DNA of 64,000 nucleotides from Kineothrix sp. IPX-CK (GCF_039134705.1 NZ_CP146256.1:3348001-3412000); one strand, 5' to 3'. Counted from the first letter of the stretch, positions 33,837 through 43,122 are shown. Numbers and translations: made by a program. Notes: generated by a model from the letters alone, not told the origin.

Positions 33837-34733
33837 ATGTTTTATTTTAAGGCTTCCCTTGATAGACCTTTTTCATATATTTCTTCCGGGCAATTTATTT
33901 CTGAAGGAAACTGGATTCATAATAAACGGAATATGGACAGCTTTGAAATAATTATAGGGCTCAAAGGAACTGCATATATCATGCAGGATGATATTAAGTA
34001 TGAGGTGGTTCCAAGTTCGGTTCTGCTCCTTCTGCCTGGCCATACTCATACAGGCTACCGGCACTCGACAGGGGAAACTTCTTTTTACTGGCTGCACTTT
34101 TACTGCCACGGTCAAAACAGTATACTTAATAGAAGGGATGCTTTGGACGAGATTTCCCCTTTAAATTCCACTCCGTATTTCAACAAGCTTAATGACAGCA
34201 TTATGTTACCTGCATTTTGGCAGCCTGAAAGTATTGAAAAAAGTGTTATACTTTTCAAGCAGCTGCTTCATATAGCTAATTCGGACTACTATAGCTCCTT
34301 CTGCACCGATTATTCACTTACCACACTGCTCTTGGAACTATCCCAGCAGTTTATTCATGCCAGTCTGAATCTAAACGAATTACCCAACACCGGCGGAGGT
34401 AATTTCAATATTCTCCTTGAATGGATTCGTCTTAACATAACCGAGGAGTTCACTATCGATGAGCTGGCCGAAAAGTTCAATTACAACAAGGACTACATGT
34501 CCAGAATGTTTAAAAAGCATTTAGGAGTCAGCCCCAGAAAATATATCAATGGTATGAAAATACTTAAAGCAAAGGAATATCTCTGCCGGTTCGATCTCAG
34601 CATCAAGGAAATAGCCTATAAGTTGGGATTTAAGGACGAGAAATACTTTATGAAGCTTTTCAAGGAATATGAAAACCTGACTCCTTCCACTTATAGAAAT
34701 GCTTATTACAGAACGTTGTACAACAACGAGTGA
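33837..34733 (+). CDS. AraC-family regulator next to GH127
   Basis: 298 aa. An N-terminal cupin sugar-binding domain ('YEVVPSSVLLLLPGHTHTG') and a C-terminal double HTH at about 195-290 ('FTIDELAEKFNYNKDYMSRM', 'LSIKEIAYKLGFKDEKYFMK'). Placed back to back with the GH127 gene, 140 bp apart, so an arabinose-related activator is the obvious guess. The upstream purine tract is weak as RBS but the frame starts here. Confidence 0.9.
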   Translation: MFYFKASLDRPFSYISSGQFISEGNWIHNKRNMDSFEIIIGLKGTAYIMQDDIKYEVVPSSVLLLLPGHTHTGYRHSTGETSFYWLHFYCHGQNSILNRRDALDEISPLNSTPYFNKLNDSIMLPAFWQPESIEKSVILFKQLLHIANSDYYSSFCTDYSLTTLLLELSQQFIHASLNLNELPNTGGGNFNILLEWIRLNITEEFTIDELAEKFNYNKDYMSRMFKKHLGVSPRKYINGMKILKAKEYLCRFDLSIKEIAYKLGFKDEKYFMKLFKEYENLTPSTYRNAYYRTLYNNE

Positions 34734-35007
34734 CCTTGCTTATCTCTACTCAGATTAAGGGGCATGTCATCTTTTATCGCCTCAAGGGGCACCTGATAAT
34801 TTCAAAGCTGCAAAAGCAGTTAATGCTTTTATTTATAATGGTTCAGGCACGTTCAATTCTCACAGCGTTTCTGTACCTTGAACGGTCAAAAAGGTGGGCG
34901 CTTGAACACGGTGGAACCTTGACAGCAAGGTATATTTCCGGCTCTGGCGATAATCTGGTTTTTTCATGTGTTTGATTCCACCAGATTGGAGTATAATCGA
35001 TATATCC
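34734..35007. other. Intergenic region with repeat copy B
   Basis: No gene. Contains copy B of the dispersed repeat at 34871-34940. Otherwise nothing recognised. Confidence 0.5.
34871..34940 (-). repeat. Dispersed repeat, copy B
   Basis: 'CCTTGAACGGTCAAAAAGG' followed by 'CGCTTGAACACGGTGGAACC' and 'AAGGTATATTTCC'. It shares 'GAACGGTCAAAAA' with copy E. The minus-strand frame reads 'FDRSRYRNAVRIER'. Confidence 0.6.
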
Positions 35008-35757
35008 TCAATTAATAATATCTCCTTTGTTATCAGCCAGCTTTTCACGCCACTGGCGTAATTCCTCAGGTGTCTGTTTCTCCCACTCTGTTTCTTCGCC
35101 AACAATTTTTAATGGTTCTCGCGAGCGATATGAACGTGTCAAATTGCCTGGGAATTTCTTGTCTGTAACATTTGGATCATTTTCAAATTCCCCTGTTGGT
35201 TCCACAATATAAACTCTTTCTCTTCCATTTCCTTTTGCTAATGAAGCTGCAAGTCCTGCACCGTTAACAAGGGCTGTGAAATAAATGTGATTCATTTTGA
35301 GTTCAGGTTTATAATTCGAATCCTCCCCTGCTGTCAGTAGATTACCAACCTGCAAATCTGCTTTTGTCCCATGATAAAATGGACCTTTATCAGGGGGCAA
35401 AACATTGTACGAATTAGATATATCATAATTCATCTTTGCCTTTTCAAGATCGCATAGCTCCTCATAGCATTTGGCAATATTAAAATACAGCGATGTGAAA
35501 GTACTCTTGACGCTGTCATCATTTAGTTTTAACGCAAACTGCAATGATGTTTCCAACCATTTTAATTTATCTGAAACATTTTTTTGATGTTGGGCAACAT
35601 AATAAGCTGCAATAAATTTTTCAAAGTCATTTTCAGCTTCACTCCATGCTTTAAGAAACAGCGCGCCCGCATCTTCGGGTTTGTTGCTATCTTCCATGCC
35701 AATACCCATCATACATAGTTTAATAATATTGTTATTAGGGTCAAATTGAATTTTCAT
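35008..35757 (-). CDS. arr: Rifampin ADP-ribosyltransferase (Arr) fused to a helical domain
   Basis: 249 aa. Residues 126-249 are a complete Arr enzyme ('PFYHGTKADLQVGNLLTAGE', 'NHIYFTALVNGAGLAASLAK', 'VYIVEPTGEFENDPNVTDKK', 'NLTRSYRSREPLKI'), which transfers ADP-ribose from NAD to rifamycins and inactivates them. H129 is the conserved His. Residues 1-125 are alpha-helical with TPR-like spacing ('YFNIAKCYEELCDLEKAK') and are absent from the short classical Arr. Start follows AGGTGAAATAAG. It has no obvious operon partner. Confidence 0.9.
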   Translation of the reverse strand: MKIQFDPNNNIIKLCMMGIGMEDSNKPEDAGALFLKAWSEAENDFEKFIAAYYVAQHQKNVSDKLKWLETSLQFALKLNDDSVKSTFTSLYFNIAKCYEELCDLEKAKMNYDISNSYNVLPPDKGPFYHGTKADLQVGNLLTAGEDSNYKPELKMNHIYFTALVNGAGLAASLAKGNGRERVYIVEPTGEFENDPNVTDKKFPGNLTRSYRSREPLKIVGEETEWEKQTPEELRQWREKLADNKGDIIN

Positions 35758-35820
35758 CTTATTTCACCTCTTAATTATTGTATTCTTCACTCTTTGTTTA
35801 TTTCCCTTGAGATCAATTCT

Positions 35821-35905
35821 ACCGTCTCCACATACCTTGAGGGGATAAACAAGATGCCCATTGACGCTGGTAAGACCTTGGCGGCAGAGTATATTTCTTA
35901 TTTTG
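35821..35905 (-). repeat. Dispersed repeat, copy C
   Basis: 'GTCTCCACATACCTTGA' and 'AAGACCTTGGCGGCAGAG' then 'TATATTTCTTATTTTG'. On the minus strand it reads 'ILFIPSRYVETVELISREIN', resembling an RlmD-type C-terminus. Confidence 0.6.
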
Positions 35906-35973
35906 TTAACATGTAATTTTCTATAAATAATTGTAAATATTGTCTCTTGCTATCCACACTTAATTTATTATAA

Positions 35974-36615
35974 TTAATCTTCCGAATCTATTCTCAGTTC
36001 ATCAGGAAAATCATTTTTTTGTAATTTATTATTTGTTACCGAAAGTAAAGGCATAGATACAGAACTTAAATAAGGCATCAAAAATTCTAAAATGAAATAT
36101 CTTTGTAATTCATACATATCATGGTCAAAACCACCATTTTTATTTCTATGCCCATCTATCTCTAAATAAAGTAACCTCTTTTGATTAGGGTTATTGGTCT
36201 GTGCTTCTTTAACTAGATCAAATGGCATTTGCGCACTTTCTTTAAATCCCTCTTCTTTATAGATAAAATGATAAATTGCAATACCTTTATATTTAAGTTG
36301 ATTTATGTTCTCTGGTTCTTCTTCAATGATTGCAATATGATCAAGATCTTTTTTTTGAGATAAGTTCATGCGCCATTCATCCATTTGATCCCACCAGTAG
36401 TCTCTCATCTGCCTGATCTGCTTTCTTTTCTCCGGATTGCCACCATATAAATCATGGCATGAAGAACATAATGGAGCAGCATTATCAATAGTGTCTGAGC
36501 CTCCATCTGCCTCTGGCAGAATATGATGTACTTCCACAAATATTTTATGACATATGCAGCATCTAAAATTTGATCTTTTTTTCGCTTCCAATTTTATTTT
36601 CTCAGTAAACGGCAT
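35974..36615 (-). CDS. HNH endonuclease domain protein
   Basis: 213 aa. The N-terminal HNH/treble-clef module has 'FRCCICHK', 'VEVHHILPEADGG' (His pair), 'IDNAAPLC' and 'CHDLYGG'. The C-terminal 130 residues are unrecognised and could be the specificity or effector part. Such single genes are often in defence or mobile contexts, but no partner gene is adjacent. RBS GGGGGAGGAG is strong. Confidence 0.85.
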   Translation of the reverse strand: MPFTEKIKLEAKKRSNFRCCICHKIFVEVHHILPEADGGSDTIDNAAPLCSSCHDLYGGNPEKRKQIRQMRDYWWDQMDEWRMNLSQKKDLDHIAIIEEEPENINQLKYKGIAIYHFIYKEEGFKESAQMPFDLVKEAQTNNPNQKRLLYLEIDGHRNKNGGFDHDMYELQRYFILEFLMPYLSSVSMPLLSVTNNKLQKNDFPDELRIDSED

Positions 36616-36669
36616 CCTTTCACTCCTCCCCCGGTTATAGCCTACAATTTAATGTTCTTATGTCCATCT

Positions 36670-36920
36670 TTACTTCCATTTATATGTCAATTCTTTTAGA
36701 ATTAAAAAGTATTTTGTATATTCCGACAATAAGAAAGGGTATTGAAACATTTGACAAAGATTGTCGTTAAGCTTACGGTTATCACTGCCGTCAGTATTCA
36801 TACTATAAAGTGTTCCATTATCATAGCTGTTAGAATAATATATCCTGTCGCCTTGAGTCCCGCAGCTGCTGAAGCTCAGAATCAATAAGAGAACGGTAAA
36901 AACAATCAAATTTTTTTCAT
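36670..36920 (-). pseudogene. Lipoprotein (DUF5050-like), broken
   Basis: The natural start ATG at 36920 (RBS AAAAGGAG) reads MKKI then a stop. One extra A in the seven-A run right after it would give 'MKKNLIVFTVLLLILSFSSC', a typical lipoprotein signal with lipobox Cys. The mature part 'IYYSNSYDNGTLYSMNTDGS' is the first blade of a DUF5050-type beta-propeller, but the gene stops after about 80 codons where family members have several hundred. Truncated at both ends of its function. Confidence 0.7.
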
Positions 36921-36954
36921 ACCTGCTCCTTTTCAATATGCGTTATTGCTATAA

Positions 36955-37010
36955 TCTTGATCACCATCAAGTCTGGTACTCCTTTAGCGTCAGGGTATAT
37001 TTTCAATGAT
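36955..37010 (-). repeat. Dispersed repeat, copy D
   Basis: Shares 'AAGTCTGGTACTCCTTTAGC' and 'GTCAGGGTATATTTTC' with copies C and E. It is the shortest copy. Nothing else lies between the lipoprotein relic and the UDG terminator. Confidence 0.45.
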
Positions 37011-37114
37011 TTAAATGCTCAACCTTTTTTATAAATTAGCTGTACCAATTATAACATGACAACTCTCATTTTTCGATGTCTAATTATAAGCGTTATACAT
37101 CAGGGTGCCTTGTA

Positions 37115-37144
37115 AATAAAAAGAGACTGACTATAGCCAATCTC
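37115..37144 (-). terminator. Intrinsic terminator of the UDG-like gene
   Basis: GAGACTGACTATAGCCAATCTC hairpin followed on the minus strand by TTTTTATTT, 10 bp past the stop. Confidence 0.8.
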
Positions 37145-37154
37145 AGATGATTCC

Positions 37155-37733
37155 TTATAAGTTCTTATCCACCATTTCTTTCAGAACAGGTAAAACATCT
37201 TTTTCAAACCATGGATTTTGTTTCAACCAGCCAAGATTTAAAGGAGAAGGATGAACCAACGGAAAATATTCCGGTAAATATTTTTGAAAATTTCTCACTG
37301 TTTCAGTTAAACTTTTTTCACGTCTTTTATTTAAATAATATTTCTGTGCATAGCTACCGATTAGAATTATAATTTCAATATTTGGCATCTCATCCAGTAA
37401 ACGTGGATGCCATTTTTCTGCAAAGCCTTTTCTAGGTGGAATATCACCGTTTTTCGCTTTTCCTGGATAATAGAAATCCATAGGCAAATGAGCGACGCGA
37501 TTCGTACTATAAAACATCTCGCGAGATACTCCCATCCACTCTCTTAATCGATCACCACTTAAATCATTCCAAAACAATTGAGTTGCTTCTGCCTTACGTC
37601 CCGGTGCTTGGCCAACTATGACAATGCGAGCATCTACAGAAGCTTTGAATAATGGTGGGATCCCCATTTTTGTATAGGATTCGTTCATTTGGTCAGCCAT
37701 AATTTCTTGTTTGATTTTTTCAAATATCATCAT
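37155..37733 (-). CDS. Uracil-DNA glycosylase family protein
   Basis: 192 aa. Motif 1 is 'IVIVGQAPGRKAE' and motif 2 'PLVHPSPLNLGWLKQNPWF'; the strand 'EIIILIGSYAQKYYL' lies between. This is the family 4/5-like branch without the Fe-S cysteines (only short form), sometimes called MUG-like. It should remove uracil or related bases from DNA. RBS GGAAGTG before the ATG. Single gene with its own terminator. Confidence 0.88.
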   Translation of the reverse strand: MMIFEKIKQEIMADQMNESYTKMGIPPLFKASVDARIVIVGQAPGRKAEATQLFWNDLSGDRLREWMGVSREMFYSTNRVAHLPMDFYYPGKAKNGDIPPRKGFAEKWHPRLLDEMPNIEIIILIGSYAQKYYLNKRREKSLTETVRNFQKYLPEYFPLVHPSPLNLGWLKQNPWFEKDVLPVLKEMVDKNL

Positions 37734-38079
37734 ATTTCACTTCCATTATTTTTTAATCGTTAAGATATCGTGAACTCGCCAACTTTATTTCTCTCAACCG
37801 ATAATTCTATGCGTAATATCAAAAGCGATTGAAGCAATAAGAGAACTTGCGCATGCAGCTAGTAATAAAATTGTATATCATAAAAGGAAATAATACAATT
37901 GCCGGTATATATTTCACAAATCTTATTTTCTTAAACAATAGATTTAATATGAAAGTTATTATAATCGCTGCCATGGATATTAAAATCAATATGAAAGTAC
38001 TTGCTTACAAGGCATCCATTCTGTCCACTCACAACCCCATCTATTTTTATAACATGGATATGTTCACCCAAACAAAAAA

Positions 38080-38106
38080 ATAAGGAAGTTCCAGTATCGG
38101 AACCTC
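38080..38106 (-). terminator. Probable GH31 terminator
   Basis: Imperfect GC-rich stem with T-run on the minus strand. Confidence 0.7.
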
Positions 38107-38215
38107 CTCTCTTCTTAATCCGCTGAAATTCCAATCCATGGCCCCCCTTATTTCAAATCTTTTCAGTTCTCTTTATTTCACCACCTTTGACATCAATACT
38201 ACTTTCTCTTCATGC

Positions 38216-38280
38216 AGTGAACGGTCAAAAAAGAGGTCGCTTGAATCTGGTGCGATATTGGTGTCAGGGTAATTTCAAAA
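38216..38280 (-). repeat. Dispersed repeat, copy E
   Basis: 'TGAACGGTCAAAAAAGAGG' then 'CGCTTGAATCTGGTG' and 'TGTCAGGGTAATTTC'. On the minus strand it reads 'FFDRSLHEEKVVLMSKVVK' stop. Confidence 0.6.
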
Positions 38281-38315
38281 ACAATTGCCTTACCAGCCTG
38301 CTTAGCGAGATTCTG

Positions 38316-40343
38316 TCAGGCATGTATGCGTTCAAAAACCGGAGAGTATTCGATTGGTGCGTCAACTGATACCGTTATGCCGCCGGTATACTTTTCTCCG
38401 GTAGAGGTCAAGATCCACTCACCGGCAGGGAGATATACGTCTCTCTTGAATTCATTCAGATGAAGAATCGGCGCTACAAGGTATTTGTCCCCAAACATAT
38501 ACTGATCCTGAAGTTCCCAGCATTTTTCATCTTCGGGGAATTCGTAGAACATGGTACGAATCAATGGAGAGCCATTCGTATGAGCTTCTTCATAAAGCTT
38601 TTTGATATAATCATGCATACTGATACGGATATCATAGTATTTCTTCATGATCTTATAATTGTCTTCCCCATAACTCCAAAGTTCATTTGGCTGGCCTGTA
38701 TGAAGGTAACCGCCTCCCCAGTCTCTATTATCCAGCGGCGGAATGTTGTAAGGGCCTCTGTCTCCATGCATACGCAGTACAGCGGAATATACTGCAAACT
38801 GATACCAACGGATTAGGAGCTGTCTGAAATCAGGATCATTTACATCATCTGTCATGAAGCCTCCGACATCCGTCGTCCACCACGAAATACCTGCAAGTCC
38901 CATGTTCAGACCGCACTGCAGCTGATCGGCAAAGGCTTCAAAGGTACTTGGCACGTCACCGGACCAGACCACATTCCCATATTTCTGAGAGCCGGCCCAT
39001 GCACAGCGAAGCAGATTTACAACAGACTTATTATCCTTGCTCATCTCATCATAAAATAAGCGACTATACATTTGAGGATACATATTGCTGATACTAAGTG
39101 CAGGACCATCACAATATCTGTAATTCTCAAAATCATACACACCATAATCCGGTTCCGAATTATCCAGCCAGAAAGCATCGATGCCGAAATCGTAGTAGTT
39201 TTTCTTGCATACTTCCCATACATACTTACGTGTCTCAGGGTTGAAAGGGTCGATTTCCACACAGTCCCCCTGATAATCATAGGTCTGTGCAGCGCCACGC
39301 TCTGTCTTGATCAGAAGTCCTCTTTCCATCATCGGACCAAAGTTTTCACTCTTACGATCCACAGAAGGCCAGACAGATACGATAACCTTGATTCCCATAG
39401 AGTGAAGCTCATCAACCATAGCCTTAGGGTCCGGCCAGTACTGTGTATCGAATTTCCAGTCTCCCTGTACTGTCCAATGGAAAAAATCAATGACGATCTG
39501 GTCAATTTTAATGCCTTCCTTCTGATACTGACGAGCAACAGTCAGAACCTCATCCTGAGTTCTGTAACGCAGCTTGCATTGCCAAAGTCCCATCAAATCT
39601 TCCGGAAACATGTCAGCGCGGCCGGTAACTGCGGTATAGTTTGCCAGGATCTGCTTGGGTGTATCTGCCACAGTGACCCAGTAATCCATCTCCTTGGTAG
39701 ATCTTGCAATCCACTCTGTATAGTTCTTGCCAAAGGTTACACGACCAACAGCCGGGTTGTTCCAAAGGAAGCCATATCCTGAGGAAGATACAGCAAAAGG
39801 AACAGAAATCTGAGAATTACGCTGTGCCAATTCCAAGACACACCCCTTATAGTCCATATCATTTTGTTGATATTGGCCCATACCAAAGATTTTCTCACCC
39901 TTATTACTTTCAAACTTTACATTCAAAGAATAATCGGTTCCACCAATAATTCCCTTCCATTCGCGGTTAATTACTTTCAGGCAGCGGCTCTCTTTAGAAA
40001 TGGTTCCGTCATACATACGGAAGTATTCACGAAGGAACAGCTTGTCATCTTTATAAAACGAAATAATACCCACAAAATTCACAACTATCTTAATACGACC
40101 ATTCGTGATCGAAGCAATCTCCCTCTGATCAATGGTTCCATCTCCGACCCAATGATCTTCTCTTTCAATCTTTACAACGCTATCTACATGGTCAACATTT
40201 TCTGTCAATGCCCAGTCGTTTCCATAAAATTTGCCAAACATGGTGGTACGTACTCTGACAGAATCCTTACCCCAGGCTTCGATTCGCCCCATTTCGCCAT
40301 TTTGGTAAAACACCAATGCCCCATTGTCATCTAAAAACTTCAT
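38316..40343 (-). CDS. GH31 alpha-xylosidase/alpha-glucosidase
   Basis: 675 aa, start at 40343 after GGGAGG. GH31 barrel with the nucleophile Asp in 'DAFWLDNSEPDYG' and the acid/base Asp in 'VVWSGDVPSTFEAF'. The N-terminal beta-sandwich (1-190) and C-terminal sheet are present. No signal peptide, so it is intracellular. The 'FWLDNSEPD' version is typical of alpha-xylosidase relatives, but specificity is not certain. Divergent AraC regulator upstream. Confidence 0.9.
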   Translation of the reverse strand: MKFLDDNGALVFYQNGEMGRIEAWGKDSVRVRTTMFGKFYGNDWALTENVDHVDSVVKIEREDHWVGDGTIDQREIASITNGRIKIVVNFVGIISFYKDDKLFLREYFRMYDGTISKESRCLKVINREWKGIIGGTDYSLNVKFESNKGEKIFGMGQYQQNDMDYKGCVLELAQRNSQISVPFAVSSSGYGFLWNNPAVGRVTFGKNYTEWIARSTKEMDYWVTVADTPKQILANYTAVTGRADMFPEDLMGLWQCKLRYRTQDEVLTVARQYQKEGIKIDQIVIDFFHWTVQGDWKFDTQYWPDPKAMVDELHSMGIKVIVSVWPSVDRKSENFGPMMERGLLIKTERGAAQTYDYQGDCVEIDPFNPETRKYVWEVCKKNYYDFGIDAFWLDNSEPDYGVYDFENYRYCDGPALSISNMYPQMYSRLFYDEMSKDNKSVVNLLRCAWAGSQKYGNVVWSGDVPSTFEAFADQLQCGLNMGLAGISWWTTDVGGFMTDDVNDPDFRQLLIRWYQFAVYSAVLRMHGDRGPYNIPPLDNRDWGGGYLHTGQPNELWSYGEDNYKIMKKYYDIRISMHDYIKKLYEEAHTNGSPLIRTMFYEFPEDEKCWELQDQYMFGDKYLVAPILHLNEFKRDVYLPAGEWILTSTGEKYTGGITVSVDAPIEYSPVFERIHA

Positions 40344-40492
40344 AGTACATCCTCCCATATGTCAGTTGATTTTTTGGATTACAATGATATAATACTCTAT
40401 AAACGACTACATTTCTTCTGAAATACTATATATTTTTGATACTATTCTACGATTTAAGTTGTAATTCGGATTGTTATCCATGGAGGTCAGAT

Positions 40493-41371
40493 ATGAAATA
40501 TACGATCGTTGCATCTCAAGGTAATAAAGAACAGCGCCAGCACAGTTCTTCATCGGTTCCCTACAGTATTTATGATTGCCAGATACCGGATTCTTTTCCC
40601 AACGTGCCTATGCACTGGCATAGTGAGTTTGAAATTGATTATGTATTGCAGGGACAGGGTGACTTCATCTGTGGAGACGAACACTTTCCTGTAAGCCATG
40701 GGGACGTGATTATGATTTCTCCCAATATGCTGCATGCCGCCTACCCTTCCTCCAACATGAGTCTGCATTATATTGCCTTTGTATTTCACGCCAACATGCT
40801 CGGACTTGAAAGCAATGATCGCAGCAGTACCCACTGTATACGCCCTCTTATCACAGGACAGCTGCGTGTAAATATGAAATACGACTTGAGCCACCCGGAT
40901 TATCCGGTCATACGCTCCCTGACTGAGACGATCGTAAGCTGTGCGAACAAAAACAATCCATATGATGACCTTTTATTAAAAAGTACTCTATTGCAGCTTT
41001 ACTGGTTTTTTGAAAAAAACGATAATCTGTCTTCCTTTCAGGACGACGATATCAGTTATTCTTCCCTAATCCGTCCTGCGCTGGAGCATATGACCTATTG
41101 CTACATGGATTCCATCACGATCGACGAGCTCTCCGCTAAATGCGCCATCAGTTCCAGTCACTTCATGAACTCCTTTAAGAAAGCCGTCGGCTGCAGTGCG
41201 ATTGAATTTTTGACCCACCTCAGGATCAAAGCCGCATGCACAGCCCTGACAGATACAACTGATGACATATCGACTATCTCCTACAGCTGTGGCTTTAACA
41301 ACCTGTCTAATTTTAATAAGCAATTTAAAAAAATAACAGGAAGTTCGCCTCGAGAATACCGTAACCGGTAA
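40493..41371 (+). CDS. AraC-family regulator next to GH31
   Basis: 292 aa from the ATG at 40493 (RBS GGAGGTCAG); the longer frame lacks an RBS. Cupin half with 'MHWHSEFEIDYVLQGQGDF' and 'HGDVIMISPNMLHAAYP'. The HTH half is at about 190-290 ('ITIDELSAKCAISSSHFMNS', 'ISYSCGFNNLSNFNKQFKKI'). Probably controls the divergent GH31 gene. Confidence 0.9.
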   Translation: MKYTIVASQGNKEQRQHSSSSVPYSIYDCQIPDSFPNVPMHWHSEFEIDYVLQGQGDFICGDEHFPVSHGDVIMISPNMLHAAYPSSNMSLHYIAFVFHANMLGLESNDRSSTHCIRPLITGQLRVNMKYDLSHPDYPVIRSLTETIVSCANKNNPYDDLLLKSTLLQLYWFFEKNDNLSSFQDDDISYSSLIRPALEHMTYCYMDSITIDELSAKCAISSSHFMNSFKKAVGCSAIEFLTHLRIKAACTALTDTTDDISTISYSCGFNNLSNFNKQFKKITGSSPREYRNR

Positions 41372-41582
41372 AAAAGGCATTAGACCCTCATGATCCAATG
41401 CCCAAAACATATGTATAAGTTCATAGCACTCCAGATATAGGTGCAACATTTATATAAAATACTTTTAGCCCTTTGTATTTATAAGCGGTAAATATCCTCA
41501 CAAAGTGAGCGTATCCACTTTCGCTTACTCAAAGAATGTTAACTTCGTTGTCGATATCATAAATCAATAAAAGGAACCCATC

Positions 41583-42125
41583 TTATTTAAATGAAACGAG
41601 TTCCTCTACTGTCTTTCTTTTGGGTACGTCAGGAATAACTTCTGGATACCCGACCGCAATAATTGCCGCTAACTGCTGCCCTTCTGGAATCGATACAACT
41701 TCCTCTACCTTGGATTCATCAAAAATACCCATGATTACTGAACCTATACCTTTTTCATGGGCAGCTAAGCAAAATGTCTGGCTTGCAATACCCGCATCAA
41801 ACATTTCCCACCGATCTTCTTTGGGCGTAGAAAAAGAACCATCTTTTTCGTATCCGCAACGGCCCTTTATCATTGTAACAAGGATTAAAGCTGCTGCATT
41901 TTTCATCGTCTTGGTATTATATTCAAATCCTAATACACAGTCCCGGGCAACTCTTTCTATTTTTTCCTGATCTTCCAACACTATATAACGAACAATTTGT
42001 GTGTTTTTCCATGATGGAGCATAAGAAGCCGTTTCAACAAGTTCTTTCATTACCTCTTGAGCAATCTTCTCTTTTTTAAATTTCCTTACACTTCGCCTTT
42101 TTTTTATACAGGTTATTGCATCCAT
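41583..42125 (-). CDS. Nitroreductase-family protein
   Basis: 180 aa, FMN-binding nitroreductase fold. The N-terminal 'CIKKRRSVRKFKKEKI' holds the flavin-phosphate arginines. 'ETASYAPSWKNTQIVRYIV' and 'GIGSVIMGIFDESKVEEVVS' are typical of the family, and 'AIIAVGYPEV' closes it. Physiological substrate unknown; NAD(P)H-dependent reduction of quinones or nitro compounds in relatives. Confidence 0.9.
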   Translation of the reverse strand: MDAITCIKKRRSVRKFKKEKIAQEVMKELVETASYAPSWKNTQIVRYIVLEDQEKIERVARDCVLGFEYNTKTMKNAAALILVTMIKGRCGYEKDGSFSTPKEDRWEMFDAGIASQTFCLAAHEKGIGSVIMGIFDESKVEEVVSIPEGQQLAAIIAVGYPEVIPDVPKRKTVEELVSFK

Positions 42126-42384
42126 AATTTTTCCTCCATAAGATTCTCGTTTTATATCACTTTTAAAATATTATACTCATTAAAAAAACATCTGACAAGG
42201 CGCAACGGAAAAAGTAGAAAGGAGCCACCGCAAAGACAATGAGCAGTTCTATGCCTCCCACAGTTTTTATTCCTTGAATCAGTTCCATATCTAAAAACTT
42301 GTTTTTTATATTCTCATTAAACCTAATAATGCCTTGATAGCAGGATATTTATTTCAACAATTCTTCTCGATTAAATTATGTCAT

Positions 42385-42800
42385 TCATACTTTCATTTTT
42401 TTAATAACTTCTTCCAGGGATTCCATCAGAACCTTTGCCTTTTCAAATTCATTCATTTGAAGCATTTGATGAATTCTGGTTTCTGTCTCTTTTTTCTTTT
42501 GCTCCAACAGCAGATAATCTTTGTCGAAATGATTGGCATAAATCATCTGACGGAATTTACGGATGCTCATTCTGCGCACAGTATTATTTTCTACCCAAAG
42601 TACATAGTCCATGCAATTGGCCACCGTATAATAATCATGAGACACCATAAGAATTGTTCCTTTATACTCTGAAATTGCCTGTTCTAATGCAATTTGCGCA
42701 TAAATATCCAAATGTCCTGTCGGTTCATCCAGCAGCAGAAAGTTGACTTTTTCTAAGGAGATCACCGCTAATTGAAATAAATCTTTTTGGAGTAATTTAC
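42385..42800 (-). pseudogene. ABC-F ATPase 3' fragment
   Basis: About 130 codons of the second ATPase half: Walker B in 'FLLLDEPTGHLDIY', H-loop 'ILMVSHDYYTVANC', and the C-terminal charged tail. Walker A, the signature and the whole first half are missing. ABC-F proteins act on the ribosome and can give antibiotic resistance, but this fragment cannot. Confidence 0.85.
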
Positions 42801-42813
42801 TCCTTTGAGGGAA

Positions 42814-43122
42814 TTATATATTTTCAAGAATGCCCTTCAAAATCTTGAAAGCCATTTCCTTCTTATCAGCAGAAAGTCCTGATAATAAATTTTCTATTTC
42901 AGTGCTTGTTGTTTTGCCACCTACAATATAATCAAGGGAGCTTTCTAATACATCTGCAATTGCAACCAACGTGTCAATGGTTGTTCCTTTCTTCCCTTTT
43001 TCAATAGCTGCAATAGTTTTTTGAGACATTCCAATTTCCTCTGCTAATTTTTCCTGCGTATAGCCCTTTGCTTCTCGTAATCCTCTAATTCTTTTTCCAC
43101 TCATTTCTAAATCGTAATACAT
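42814..43122 (-). CDS. XRE-family small regulator
   Basis: 102 aa from the ATG at 43122 (AGGAG 7 bp away). HTH_3 at about 8-65: 'IRGLREAKGYTQEKLAEEIG', 'SQKTIAAIEKGKKG', 'TLVAIADVLESSLDYIVGG'. The short C-terminal helix region may dimerise. Likely the repressor of an accessory or mobile element. A palindromic TGTTAAC motif occurs in the upstream DNA. Confidence 0.85.
   Translation of the reverse strand: MYYDLEMSGKRIRGLREAKGYTQEKLAEEIGMSQKTIAAIEKGKKGTTIDTLVAIADVLESSLDYIVGGKTTSTEIENLLSGLSADKKEMAFKILKGILENI

Larger units (their letters stand above)
37734..38315. other. Intergenic region with repeat E and a terminator
   Basis: No supported gene. A hairpin at 38080-38106 (GGAAGTTCC/GGAACCTCC) is followed on the minus strand by TTATTTTTTTG and probably ends the GH31 transcript about 200 bp past its stop. 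Copy E of the repeat lies at 38216-38280. Confidence 0.55.

Noticed and set aside
36670-37733. HNH, Arr and UDG region as a defence island
   Set aside because: The genes have separate terminators, no shared operon and no known defence partner (restriction methylase, helicase, reverse transcriptase), so a defence role is not supported.
37847-38134. Short frames on both strands in the UDG-GH31 gap
   Set aside because: No RBS, no family signal, and a terminator overlaps them.
39072-39782. 236-codon plus-strand frame inside the GH31 gene
   Set aside because: Shadow of the GH31 coding strand; catalytic motifs are on the minus strand.
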